Shown one piece after another: positions 16,891 to 24,410 of a DNA stretch of 44,757 nt. This stretch comes from JAYWGN01 sp043778255 (GTDB taxonomy: Bacteria; Bacteroidota; Bacteroidia; Chitinophagales; Chitinophagaceae): positions 1 to 44,757 of the forward strand of contig JAYWGN010000012.1 in NCBI GenBank assembly GCA_043778255.1, in the 5' to 3' direction. The position numbers and the translations under genes are program-made. The notes below the pieces were generated by a model that worked only from the letters and a program-made list of their open reading frames with translations, did not search any database and was not told the DNA's origin. Within the stretch, counting starts at the first letter, position 1, and the number at the start of each line of letters is the position of its first letter.

Positions 16891-18411
16891 ATGGTATTAG
16901 GTATAGATCTTGGATCGAGTAATACAGTTGCAGCTACCATTGCAAGAGATGGTACGCCAGTAATAATTCCTGATTTTAACAATAAAAAGGAAGATGCCAC
17001 ACCAAGTATAATCATGCTTGAAGGTAATAAGGCACTAGTAGGCACAGTAGCACAGAATTTGTATCAACTTTATCCTGATAAAGAATTACTGAAATTTTTT
17101 AAAAGAAAATTTGGTACACAAACACCTGTTAGTGTTGGACAAAACAATACTCCAATATTTAGTGAAACGGCAGCAGCTATGCTCTTAAAAAAAATAATTT
17201 TTGATGCAAAAATATTTATTAATGAGCCAATAGATGCATGTGTAATTACAATACCTTCACATTATAATGATGCTCAGCGCAAATCAGTTATTGAGGCAGC
17301 CAAATTAGCAGATTTAGAATTGACAACAATACTTGATGAACCAATTGCTGCTGCTATACTTTACAGTCAACAACATACAAATATTGAAGATGAATTAATT
17401 ATGGTGTATGATTTAGGAGGTGGGACATTTGACCTAACCATTCTTACCAACTCAAACAATAAAATTCACGTAATAGCAAAAGGTGGCATTAGTAATTTAG
17501 GTGGTAAAGAATTTGATGAAATTATTGAAAAGAAAATATGTGATATCTATTTTTCATTATTCAATACACACCTTCCTAATAACAACTTAACAAATAATAA
17601 GCTAAAATCAATTTCTGAAGAAATTAAAATTGAGTTAAATACAAATAAAAGTGTTGGTTTTAGTAAATGGATTTATCTAGGTAATCAGTTTTTTAAATTG
17701 TTTTTTGACAAATTAGAATATGCCGAATTATCTAATATGCTCATTTTAAAAACAGAAAATGCCGTAAATAAGTCGCTTCGATCTCTTGGATTACAATTTA
17801 CAGATATACACAAAGTAGTTTTAATAGGCGGCGCAAGTAGCAGTCATTTGGTATATGATTTCTGGAAAGAAAAAATAGATAAAGGTAAACAAGCTATCAT
17901 TTATCATCAACCATTAACAAGCGTAGCAAAAGGCGCTGCAATTTATGCAAACAGTATTTCTAAAAACTCCAATGGTTTTCAATCATCTATTAAGTTAAAT
18001 AATGTAAGTACTTATAATATTGCATTGAAAGATTTGGCGTCAAATCAAATAGAAATTATTGTAAATAAGAACTTGCCCTTACCAGTTAATGGTTCAAAAA
18101 AAATAATTATAAACGCATCAATACAAAGTAAAACTATTGAGTTTTTGCTCGTTCAGTTTTTTGAACTGTCAGAAGACATACAAGAGTTAGGGGTAATAAA
18201 AATTGCAGAATTACCTTTTAAATCAAACACTTACCAAATAGAGATAATAGTTGAAAATAAAGCAAATGGAACACTGGGTTTAAAAGTAAAGGACAGTAAC
18301 ACAGATCAAAATATAAAATTTGAGTTTTTAAAGAAAAAACAAGAATTTGAATACGATTTTGATCAACAATATAAATTAATAAACGCTTATTACATCAACA
18401 ATATTACTTAG
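16891..18411 (+). CDS. Hsp70 (DnaK-like) protein lacking the helical lid
   Basis: A 506-residue ATP-dependent chaperone homologue. The nucleotide-binding domain (about 1-357) has phosphate-1 DLGSSNT (6-12), PSHYNDAQR (122-130), EPIAAAI (150-156), phosphate-2 DLGGGTFDL (174-182), LGGKEFDE (203-210) and the adenosine motif IGGASSSHLV (312-321). The rest (about 365-506) fits the beta-sandwich substrate-binding domain (VSTYNIALKD in place of DVTPLSLGIE) and ends without the alpha-helical lid, about 110-130 residues shorter than housekeeping DnaK. It is a specialised paralogue, not dnaK: no grpE or dnaJ neighbours, and it belongs to the kinase/FHA operon. Confidence 0.9.
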   Translation: MVLGIDLGSSNTVAATIARDGTPVIIPDFNNKKEDATPSIIMLEGNKALVGTVAQNLYQLYPDKELLKFFKRKFGTQTPVSVGQNNTPIFSETAAAMLLKKIIFDAKIFINEPIDACVITIPSHYNDAQRKSVIEAAKLADLELTTILDEPIAAAILYSQQHTNIEDELIMVYDLGGGTFDLTILTNSNNKIHVIAKGGISNLGGKEFDEIIEKKICDIYFSLFNTHLPNNNLTNNKLKSISEEIKIELNTNKSVGFSKWIYLGNQFFKLFFDKLEYAELSNMLILKTENAVNKSLRSLGLQFTDIHKVVLIGGASSSHLVYDFWKEKIDKGKQAIIYHQPLTSVAKGAAIYANSISKNSNGFQSSIKLNNVSTYNIALKDLASNQIEIIVNKNLPLPVNGSKKIIINASIQSKTIEFLLVQFFELSEDIQELGVIKIAELPFKSNTYQIEIIVENKANGTLGLKVKDSNTDQNIKFEFLKKKQEFEYDFDQQYKLINAYYINNIT

Positions 18412-18415
18412 CATT

Positions 18416-19279
18416 ATGAAACATTATCTATTACTATTCACTTTAATTGTATTTGTATGTTTTGCAAATGCACAAACAATTCCAGTATTCACTCCTGATA
18501 AAAAGGAAAATGTAAAATCCAAAGTTATTGCTTCTACAAAAAAAGTAGTAACACCATTAAAAAAAAGAAAAAAAACAATTACAAATGGCTATGTAGAAAA
18601 TTATGAATGGAAAACAGAAAATTATGGTTATAGTAAATATTTTGGAATTATAGAAAATGGTATTCCAAATGGGAAAGGAAAATTTATTGCTTCAGATGGA
18701 GTTGTTTTATATGAAGGTGATTTTCTTAATGGACAAAGAAGTGGTTATGGTATTGAAAAAGATATCAATAACAATGAGATTTACAAGGGTAGTTTTTTAA
18801 ATGATGATAGAAATGGAGATGGATCAGGTAGATTATACTGTAGAGATTGCAAATTTATTGGTTTTTTTAGAAACGGAACTTTTACAAGCGGTAAAATATT
18901 ATTTAATGATGGTTCAACATATAATGGAGAAAGAAATATTTTTACTGGTAATTCAGATGGTGTAAACTTTAAAGGGAAAATAATTTTCAATAATGGTGAT
19001 ATTTATGAAGGAGGCTTTAAAAACCAAAAACAAAATGGATGGGGAATGTATCTTTGGAAAGATGGTACAAAATATATCGGAGAGTTTTATGAAGGGGATA
19101 TGAAGGGGAAAGGTACTTTAACATGGGATAAAACAAAATATTTTACAGGAACTTTTAAACGAGTTGATTTGTATAGAATGAATTTTGATGAAGAGCATAC
19201 AAAAAAGCATAGTACCTTTAGTAATAATGGCAAACCTATATATCCCATACAAACACTTGTTTATATTTCAGGTTTGTAA
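18416..19279 (+). CDS. Secreted MORN-repeat protein
   Basis: A 287-residue protein with a signal peptide (MKHYLLLFTLIVFVCFANAQ). After a basic linker (TPLKKRKKT) come about seven MORN-type repeats between residues 76 and 250: YEGDFLNGQRSGYG, YKGSFLNDDRNGDG, FIGFFRNGTF, YEGGFKNQKQNGWG, YIGEFYEGDMKGKG, YFTGTFKR. MORN repeats form an elongated beta-sheet that binds proteins or lipids. It should act in the periplasm or on the cell surface, possibly as a partner for the kinase's outer domain. It starts 4 bases after the Hsp70 stop and is the last gene of the operon; only a weak stem without T-run follows. Confidence 0.85.
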   Translation: MKHYLLLFTLIVFVCFANAQTIPVFTPDKKENVKSKVIASTKKVVTPLKKRKKTITNGYVENYEWKTENYGYSKYFGIIENGIPNGKGKFIASDGVVLYEGDFLNGQRSGYGIEKDINNNEIYKGSFLNDDRNGDGSGRLYCRDCKFIGFFRNGTFTSGKILFNDGSTYNGERNIFTGNSDGVNFKGKIIFNNGDIYEGGFKNQKQNGWGMYLWKDGTKYIGEFYEGDMKGKGTLTWDKTKYFTGTFKRVDLYRMNFDEEHTKKHSTFSNNGKPIYPIQTLVYISGL

Positions 19280-19435
19280 AACACTTACAAATTCTATCCG
19301 TATCTTAAAAAACAACATGCAAAAACAATCATTTTTATTTTTTTACACCTCTAATTAATTCATTTTTGCAAAAAATCAAAGTATTTGCTCCTTTAAATGT
19401 GGTTCATTCCCTATCGACAAAATAGTATTTCAGCA

Positions 19436-19684
19436 TTAGTCATTTGCTTTTCTTTTAATCTTTAAGTCTTGCAAATGTTGATCTGGATTAAAATTATGTG
19501 CAATGCCACTATCTATTCCTTCTTGTATTGCTTTTTTTAATACAATTACTTTGCTTTCCTCATCCTCTAAAAGTCTAAGACCAGCACGAATTACTTCGCT
19601 AACATTTTTATAACGTCCAACAGTAACTTGGCTATATACAAAGTTGTCAAAATGATTGCCAAGTGAAATTGATGTGTTTTCATT
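19436..19684 (-). pseudogene. ParD-type antitoxin remnant without a start codon
   Basis: The minus strand encodes NENTSISLGNHFDNFVYSQV, GRYKNVSEVIRAGLRLLEDE and continues to DLKIKRKAND, then TAA at 19438-19436. This is the ribbon-helix-helix antitoxin of ParDE (CC2985-like). The codon before the first Asn is TAG (19687-19685), so no usable start is left. The expected ParE toxin after it is missing: an overlapping ATG gives only ten codons. The rest of 19280-20021 shows no other gene; 19688-20021 is featureless AT-rich sequence. Confidence 0.8.
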
Positions 19685-20021
19685 CTAAAAGCTTTTTTCA
19701 AAAATACCTAATATTGGTAAAAGTCAAAATAAAAATTTCTTAACACAGTTTAGCATAGTTTTCAATCTTTATTGCTCATTATCACCATCAATTTTTTACA
19801 TTAGGCCTCGTCCATTGATTCCTAAACCCTACCATATAAGTAACTCAAAATATTCTAAGTAATCAAATTACCTTTATTGTAATAAAATAAAATAGTTTCG
19901 TACAGTTGCTAATAATAACAGGTTTAAATATTGTAGGGCATAACGCCTTATATGCATACCTAACAACCCATCACTAAAAGCAATTATCCACCTATAACAA
20001 CTCGAAAACTTATAATTACAC

Positions 20022-20564
20022 ATGGAAATAAAAGTAGATAATACCATTACCCTATCGCTTATTAACCAATCACATGCCCAAGCTTTATTTAGTATAGTTG
20101 ATGCCCAAAGGCAACACTTGGGTACCTATTTGCCTTGGGTTGGCAATATGCAAACCGTAGCCGATTTTGATAACTACATAACCCATTGCCAATATTTGTA
20201 TAGCCAACAGCAAGAGGTTAGCTTTGTAATAGTGGTTAACAATACTGTAGTGGGTCGTATTGGTTTGCATTATATTAACCACCAAAACCAACTAGCCAAT
20301 ATAGGCTACTGGCTATCGGCTGAGTACCTAGGGCAGGGCATTGTAACCAAAGCTTGTAAAGCCATAATAGCTTATGGCTTTACCACACTACAGCTTAACC
20401 GTATTGAAATTAAAGCAGCCGTTACCAACATTAAAAGCAATGCAATACCACACAAACTTAACTTTGAGTTAGAAGGCATATTGCAACAAGCCGAACTGGT
20501 AAATGGCATATACCACAACCTTAACTTATACGCACTGCTCAAAAATAAATGGAGGTTAGAATAA
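20022..20564 (+). CDS. GNAT N-acetyltransferase, RimJ/RimL type
   Basis: A 180-residue acetyl-CoA-dependent acetyltransferase. The acetyl-CoA-binding region is visible as IGYWLSAEYLGQGIVTKACK, where LGQGI corresponds to the Q/RxxGxG/A loop, followed by LNRIEIKAAVTNIKSNAIP, typical of ribosomal-protein-serine acetyltransferases (RimL/YdaF). The length fits. The substrate is not certain: ribosomal protein L7/L12, another protein or a small molecule. It is the first gene with core-like composition to the right of the island. Confidence 0.88.
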   Translation: MEIKVDNTITLSLINQSHAQALFSIVDAQRQHLGTYLPWVGNMQTVADFDNYITHCQYLYSQQQEVSFVIVVNNTVVGRIGLHYINHQNQLANIGYWLSAEYLGQGIVTKACKAIIAYGFTTLQLNRIEIKAAVTNIKSNAIPHKLNFELEGILQQAELVNGIYHNLNLYALLKNKWRLE

Positions 20565-20617
20565 AAAAAAGTGTAACTTCGATGTTTAAACATTGATTAT
20601 TAATTAAACTTTTACTT

Positions 20618-21328
20618 ATGCAAACAATACTGTACAAAGCAGCCGATAGGGGTGCTGCTAATTTTGGTTGGTTACAAGCAAAGCATAGCTTTAGCTTTGG
20701 GCAATGGTACAACCCAGCACTTACTAACTTTGGGGCATTACGGGTATTAAACGATGATATAGTACAAGGTGGTGGAGGTTTTCCTACACATGCCCACGAT
20801 AATATGGAAATAATAACCATACCCTTACAAGGAGCATTGCAGCACAAAGACAGCACTGGTGGCAATGGCATTATAAATAAAAACGATGTACAAATAATGA
20901 GTGCCGGTACAGGTGTACAACACTCCGAGTTTAATGCATCGGCTACCGAAGCAGTTAATTTGTTACAAATTTGGATTTTTCCGAAGGATAAAAATATACT
21001 ACCCCAATATGACCAAAAAACGTATGACCCTAAAGTAAGGATAAATAAATGGCAAACCATTGTAAGCGGTACACCTAGTGAAACTACACTAACCATACAG
21101 CAAAATGCAGTACTAGCCTTACTTACCTTACAAACTAGCCATACTATTACTTATAGTACACAATACCCCAATTCGGGCATTTACCTATTTGTAATTGATG
21201 GTGAAATAACCATTAATAATACAGCCTTAACAAAAAGAGATGCAATAGGCATAACCCTTACCAACAACATAAGCATACAAGCTACGGCTACCGCCGAAAT
21301 ACTATTGATAGAAATACCGATGTTATAA
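20618..21328 (+). CDS. Pirin family protein
   Basis: A 236-residue bicupin. The N-terminal cupin carries the metal-binding set of pirins: THAHDNMEIITIPLQG (two His and Glu), then GTGVQHSEFN with a further His and Glu. The segment DRGAANFGWLQAKHSFSFG is the usual opening. Related bacterial proteins such as YhhW have quercetinase activity; others act as redox or regulatory partners, so the function here is open. It follows the acetyltransferase gene by 53 bases. Confidence 0.92.
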   Translation: MQTILYKAADRGAANFGWLQAKHSFSFGQWYNPALTNFGALRVLNDDIVQGGGGFPTHAHDNMEIITIPLQGALQHKDSTGGNGIINKNDVQIMSAGTGVQHSEFNASATEAVNLLQIWIFPKDKNILPQYDQKTYDPKVRINKWQTIVSGTPSETTLTIQQNAVLALLTLQTSHTITYSTQYPNSGIYLFVIDGEITINNTALTKRDAIGITLTNNISIQATATAEILLIEIPML

Positions 21329-21363
21329 ATAACCAAGTCATTCACTTTTAAAAATTTATTATG

Positions 21364-21448
21364 GCGTTACCCTTTGGGTCGGGCTTTTTGCTACAATCTT
21401 TTTTGCAAGAAAACGGCAAAAAAGGATTTCCGCTTCAATCCCTAACGC
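21364..21448. repeat. Short intergenic repeat-like element
   Basis: Between the pirin and exonuclease genes lies a GC-richer 85-base block with GCGTTA at 21364-21369 and its complement TAACGC at 21443-21448 at its ends, and inner text TTTGGGTCGGGC and CCGCTTCAATCCC. From memory, very similar blocks recur between genes in many Bacteroidota genomes. No second copy is present here, so the repeat status is unproven. Confidence 0.4.
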
Positions 21449-21578
21449 AAATTGAAGATTGTTTTAAAACTCAAGGCTTTAGTTTTAGGAATTTTTAAAT
21501 TATTTTTTTAAAAGCGAATGCCCTAATAAGTATTAACTTATTGGCTAATCCCGTTATTTTTATTTATATTTATGGTAC

Positions 21579-22295
21579 ATGAATATTACCGACCTATTGC
21601 TAATAGATATTGAAACTGTGCCTGAACATAGCACCTACACAGCTTTAGATGCTAATTGGCAAAGCCTTTGGCAACGTAAAAGCAGCAAATATACATTTCC
21701 GCCACATTATACTATGGACGATACTTATAATGAAAGAGCAGGAATATTAGCAGAGTTTGGTAAAATAATTTGCATATCCACCGCATTTTTTTATACCGAT
21801 AGTGCTAAGCAAACCAAACTAAAGCAAAAAACCTTACAATGCCACAACGAAAAATTATTGCTTTGCGACTTTCTATTACTGTGTGATAGTTTTGTAAAAG
21901 TGAAAAAATATATATCGTTTGCAGGGCATAATATTAAGGAGTTTGATATACCCTACATTTGCCGAAGGCTTATTATTAATGGCATTGCATTGCCAAAATA
22001 CTTTAACCTACACAACCAAAAACCTTGGGAAAATACCAACATTGATACCCTACATTATTGGCGATTTGGCGATTATAAAAACTACATATCACTCAACTTA
22101 TTAGCCACTACATTGCAAATACAAAGTAGCAAAACCGATATTGATGGCAGTATGGTACGTGAGGTATATTACCAACATAATGGGCTCGACCGTATAGCCA
22201 CTTACTGTGCTAAAGATGTACAGGTAGTAGCTCAAATATTGCTCAGGTACAATAATAAACCTTTGTTAGAAGATGGTGATTTTGTAACGGTGTAA
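21579..22295 (+). CDS. Predicted 3'-5' exonuclease (PolB exonuclease-like, DnaQ fold)
   Basis: A 238-residue RNase-H-fold nuclease of the PF10108 type. Metal-binding motifs: DIET at residues 10-13 (ExoI: D10, E12), a GHNIKEFDIPYICRR segment (ExoII), and a late YCAKDVQVVAQI with Asp (ExoIII). A substrate-binding NIDTLHYWRFGDYK segment lies between. It may take part in DNA proofreading or repair, but the family lacks a defined role. It precedes a small secreted-protein gene by 18 bases. Confidence 0.88.
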   Translation: MNITDLLLIDIETVPEHSTYTALDANWQSLWQRKSSKYTFPPHYTMDDTYNERAGILAEFGKIICISTAFFYTDSAKQTKLKQKTLQCHNEKLLLCDFLLLCDSFVKVKKYISFAGHNIKEFDIPYICRRLIINGIALPKYFNLHNQKPWENTNIDTLHYWRFGDYKNYISLNLLATTLQIQSSKTDIDGSMVREVYYQHNGLDRIATYCAKDVQVVAQILLRYNNKPLLEDGDFVTV

Positions 22296-22313
22296 ACTTT
22301 TAAAATAAATATT

Positions 22314-22940
22314 ATGAAAAATACAACATTACTATTAATTATATTATTCCACTTATTACAAGCATCGCAATGTGGTAAATCAAACCCATACAATAACCCA
22401 AATAACCCAACAGTAAAGCTTTCCGTAACTATAAATAAAACTAATGAAACAATACAACTTGGCGATACATTAAAACTAACCTTACTTGTACCCGATACAA
22501 TAGTGGAGTTATCAAAAATAAATGGCACTATGAATAAAGTATTTATTTCATCATTGCAATCTTGCTTTTGGACTTTTACTTTTTACAAAATTGATACTGT
22601 GAATAAAATTGGTGATAAAATAATGGATGCTTCAAATTGTTTTGTAAATCCTGGAACTGGCTCTTTAAGTTCATCTTTAATTAATACAAACTCTGCAAAT
22701 AAACCTTATACAGCAACTTTAAATATAATTCCCAATTCAAAAGGTATTTTTTATGTAGAGTTTGGTCAGCAAGAAACTGCAATAAGATATAATAATACTC
22801 AGTTTGCTGGCTTAAGAGTAAATATGAATGTAGTTAACAAACATTGGACGCTGTTAGATCCTTTTTTTACAGGTTTTTCTAATTCGACATTACAGAGAGA
22901 TGCTTTGGGGTATGGCTGGTATTGTTTTAGAGTAAATTAA
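22314..22940 (+). CDS. Secreted hypothetical protein
   Basis: A 208-residue protein with an N-terminal signal sequence (MKNTTLLLIILFHLLQASQC). The Cys at residue 20 could be a lipid attachment site but lacks a standard lipobox residue before it. The rest looks beta-rich and immunoglobulin-like (VKLSVTINKTNETIQLGDTL), with a second and third Cys. No family is recognised. It probably sits in the periplasm or on the cell surface. It ends before a bidirectional terminator. Confidence 0.65.
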   Translation: MKNTTLLLIILFHLLQASQCGKSNPYNNPNNPTVKLSVTINKTNETIQLGDTLKLTLLVPDTIVELSKINGTMNKVFISSLQSCFWTFTFYKIDTVNKIGDKIMDASNCFVNPGTGSLSSSLINTNSANKPYTATLNIIPNSKGIFYVEFGQQETAIRYNNTQFAGLRVNMNVVNKHWTLLDPFFTGFSNSTLQRDALGYGWYCFRVN

Positions 22941-23013
22941 AAAATTTTTGGGTTTAGTTATACAAACCCCATTTACAATAAAAAATATAATAAAGCTAAT
23001 ACCAAATAAGCAA

Positions 23014-23040
23014 TAAAAGCGACTGTAAAGGTCGCTTTTA
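23014..23040. terminator. Bidirectional terminator between convergent genes
   Basis: A perfect 10-bp stem TAAAAGCGAC (23014-23023) pairs with GTCGCTTTTA (23031-23040) around a 7-base loop. A-rich and T-rich ends on either side allow it to stop both the secreted-protein gene and birA, which converge here. Confidence 0.75.
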
Positions 23041-23103
23041 CTTTAAGTAACCAACACATTCTTAAGCATTTACAAAAACGCTAAGAAACTGTAATTTAAA
23101 CTA

Positions 23104-23856
23104 CTATAACACCCACTCCACTTCGCCATGTTTAAATGCATATTTATTTGCTGTACCACAGTGTAGTACACCGTTTGGGGTTACTGAGTTTACAGTAGTA
23201 CTTATTGTTGCACCATTATATAATAGCTTCACGGGTTCGTTTTTTTTATACAGCATAGTGTTGTACTGTACCAAATAGTAGGTTGGGTTGGCTACAAACG
23301 TTTGCCAATTTTGCTCCATTAAGGCTACTACATTTTTTGCCATTTCATATATGTCAATGCTAGTATTTGCAACTGCATTTAATGCAATTGCATTGGGCAA
23401 TGCCTCACTAAATTTTTCTTCATTTACATTAACGCCCATACCAATTACAGCATAGTTCCATGTAGTACCTCTTATAGTATTTTCAATTAATATACCAGCT
23501 ACTTTACGGTTATTAATATATATATCGTTAGGCCACTTAATGCAAATATTACTACTGTACTGTTGCAAATAGGTAGCTAAGGTTACACTTACATAGCAGG
23601 TAAGCAAAAACTGGTGTTGCAATGCCAAATACTTTGGCTGCACTACTATACTTAGTGCCAAGTTATTGTTAATACCAGTATGCCATACCTTGTTGCGTTG
23701 ACCTTTGCCACTAGTTTGTTGCAATGCCATATACACGTTGCCATGTACCGCCGTTCCGTCATGTATTTGCTGCATGGCATAGTTGTTGGAACTATCCACC
23801 GTAGGCAATATTTCAAAAGAATGACCAATTCTTAACTGTTTTGCATTGTTTAACAA
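23104..23856 (-). CDS. birA: Biotin--[acetyl-CoA-carboxylase] ligase
   Basis: A 250-residue enzyme that makes biotinyl-AMP and attaches biotin to the carrier protein of acetyl-CoA carboxylase. Family motifs: DSSNNYAM, QQTSGKGQRNKVWHT (GRGRxGRxW-type biotin/ATP loop), LALSIVV, IKWPNDIYINNRKVAGILIE (KWPND). It lacks the N-terminal DNA-binding domain of group II BirA, so it is catalytic only. The first codon is TTG at 23856; no ATG fits better. It diverges from rsfS, with only 26 bases between them. Confidence 0.93.
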   Translation of the reverse strand: MLNNAKQLRIGHSFEILPTVDSSNNYAMQQIHDGTAVHGNVYMALQQTSGKGQRNKVWHTGINNNLALSIVVQPKYLALQHQFLLTCYVSVTLATYLQQYSSNICIKWPNDIYINNRKVAGILIENTIRGTTWNYAVIGMGVNVNEEKFSEALPNAIALNAVANTSIDIYEMAKNVVALMEQNWQTFVANPTYYLVQYNTMLYKKNEPVKLLYNGATISTTVNSVTPNGVLHCGTANKYAFKHGEVEWVL

Positions 23857-23882
23857 AAGATGTTTAATTTTACAGCTAAATT

Positions 23883-24350
23883 ATGTTTTTTGATGTTCAA
23901 AAAAATAGTTTTTTATATTTTAAAAATAAATTAAAACCCACATACTTGGCCACAGCAACAAAAGTAGTACCTGCCAAAAGCACCGTTACACGACTTACAC
24001 GAAACTCCAAATTATTTAAAGCAATTATAACTGCTATACACAATAAAAAAGGTGAAAATATAGTATCACTCGATTTAAAAAAAATACCAGAAGCCGTTGC
24101 CGATTTTTTTATTATTTGCGAAGCAAATAATAGTACACAAGTAAAAGCAATAGCCGATAATATAGCCCACGAAGTGAAAGATGTAATAGGCGAAATACCT
24201 TACAAACAAGAGGGACACCAAGCACTACAATGGATTATAGTAGATTATATAACTATTGTAGTTCACATATTTTTGAGCGACAATCGTAAGCACTATAGGC
24301 TCGAAGAAATGTGGAGTGATGCTCCGTCGTTAACACATGAAGATGCTTAA
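23883..24350 (+). CDS. rsfS: Ribosome silencing factor RsfS
   Basis: RsfS binds ribosomal protein uL14 (L14) and blocks subunit joining when nutrients are short. The 155 residues include the core ADFFIICEANNSTQVKAIA, then EGHQALQWIIVDYITIVVHI and RKHYRLEEMWSDA. The core begins near residue 40; the first 38 residues are a basic extension (SFLYFKNKLKPTYLATATKV), so the true start may be later, although no better start codon is obvious. It lies upstream of ftsH, a pairing often seen in Bacteroidota. Confidence 0.92.
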   Translation: MFFDVQKNSFLYFKNKLKPTYLATATKVVPAKSTVTRLTRNSKLFKAIITAIHNKKGENIVSLDLKKIPEAVADFFIICEANNSTQVKAIADNIAHEVKDVIGEIPYKQEGHQALQWIIVDYITIVVHIFLSDNRKHYRLEEMWSDAPSLTHEDA

Positions 24351-24410
24351 CTGAAAAAATATATTTACAAATAACTAAACAATTATACCAAAAATTACAT
24401 TTAATATATA

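Noticed and set aside
9734..19279. Type VI secretion regulatory cluster or TerY-P tellurite cluster
   Set aside because: Kinase, PP2C and FHA are shared with T6SS regulation, but no sheath, Hcp, VgrG or ClpV genes are present; no vWA/TerD proteins are seen either.
9734..19279. Prophage or integrative element
   Set aside because: No integrase, portal, capsid, terminase, relaxase or transposase was found and no tRNA gene or direct att repeat borders the region.
20539..21096. Antisense 185-codon frame
   Set aside because: It is the complement of the pirin gene, which has its full cupin motifs.
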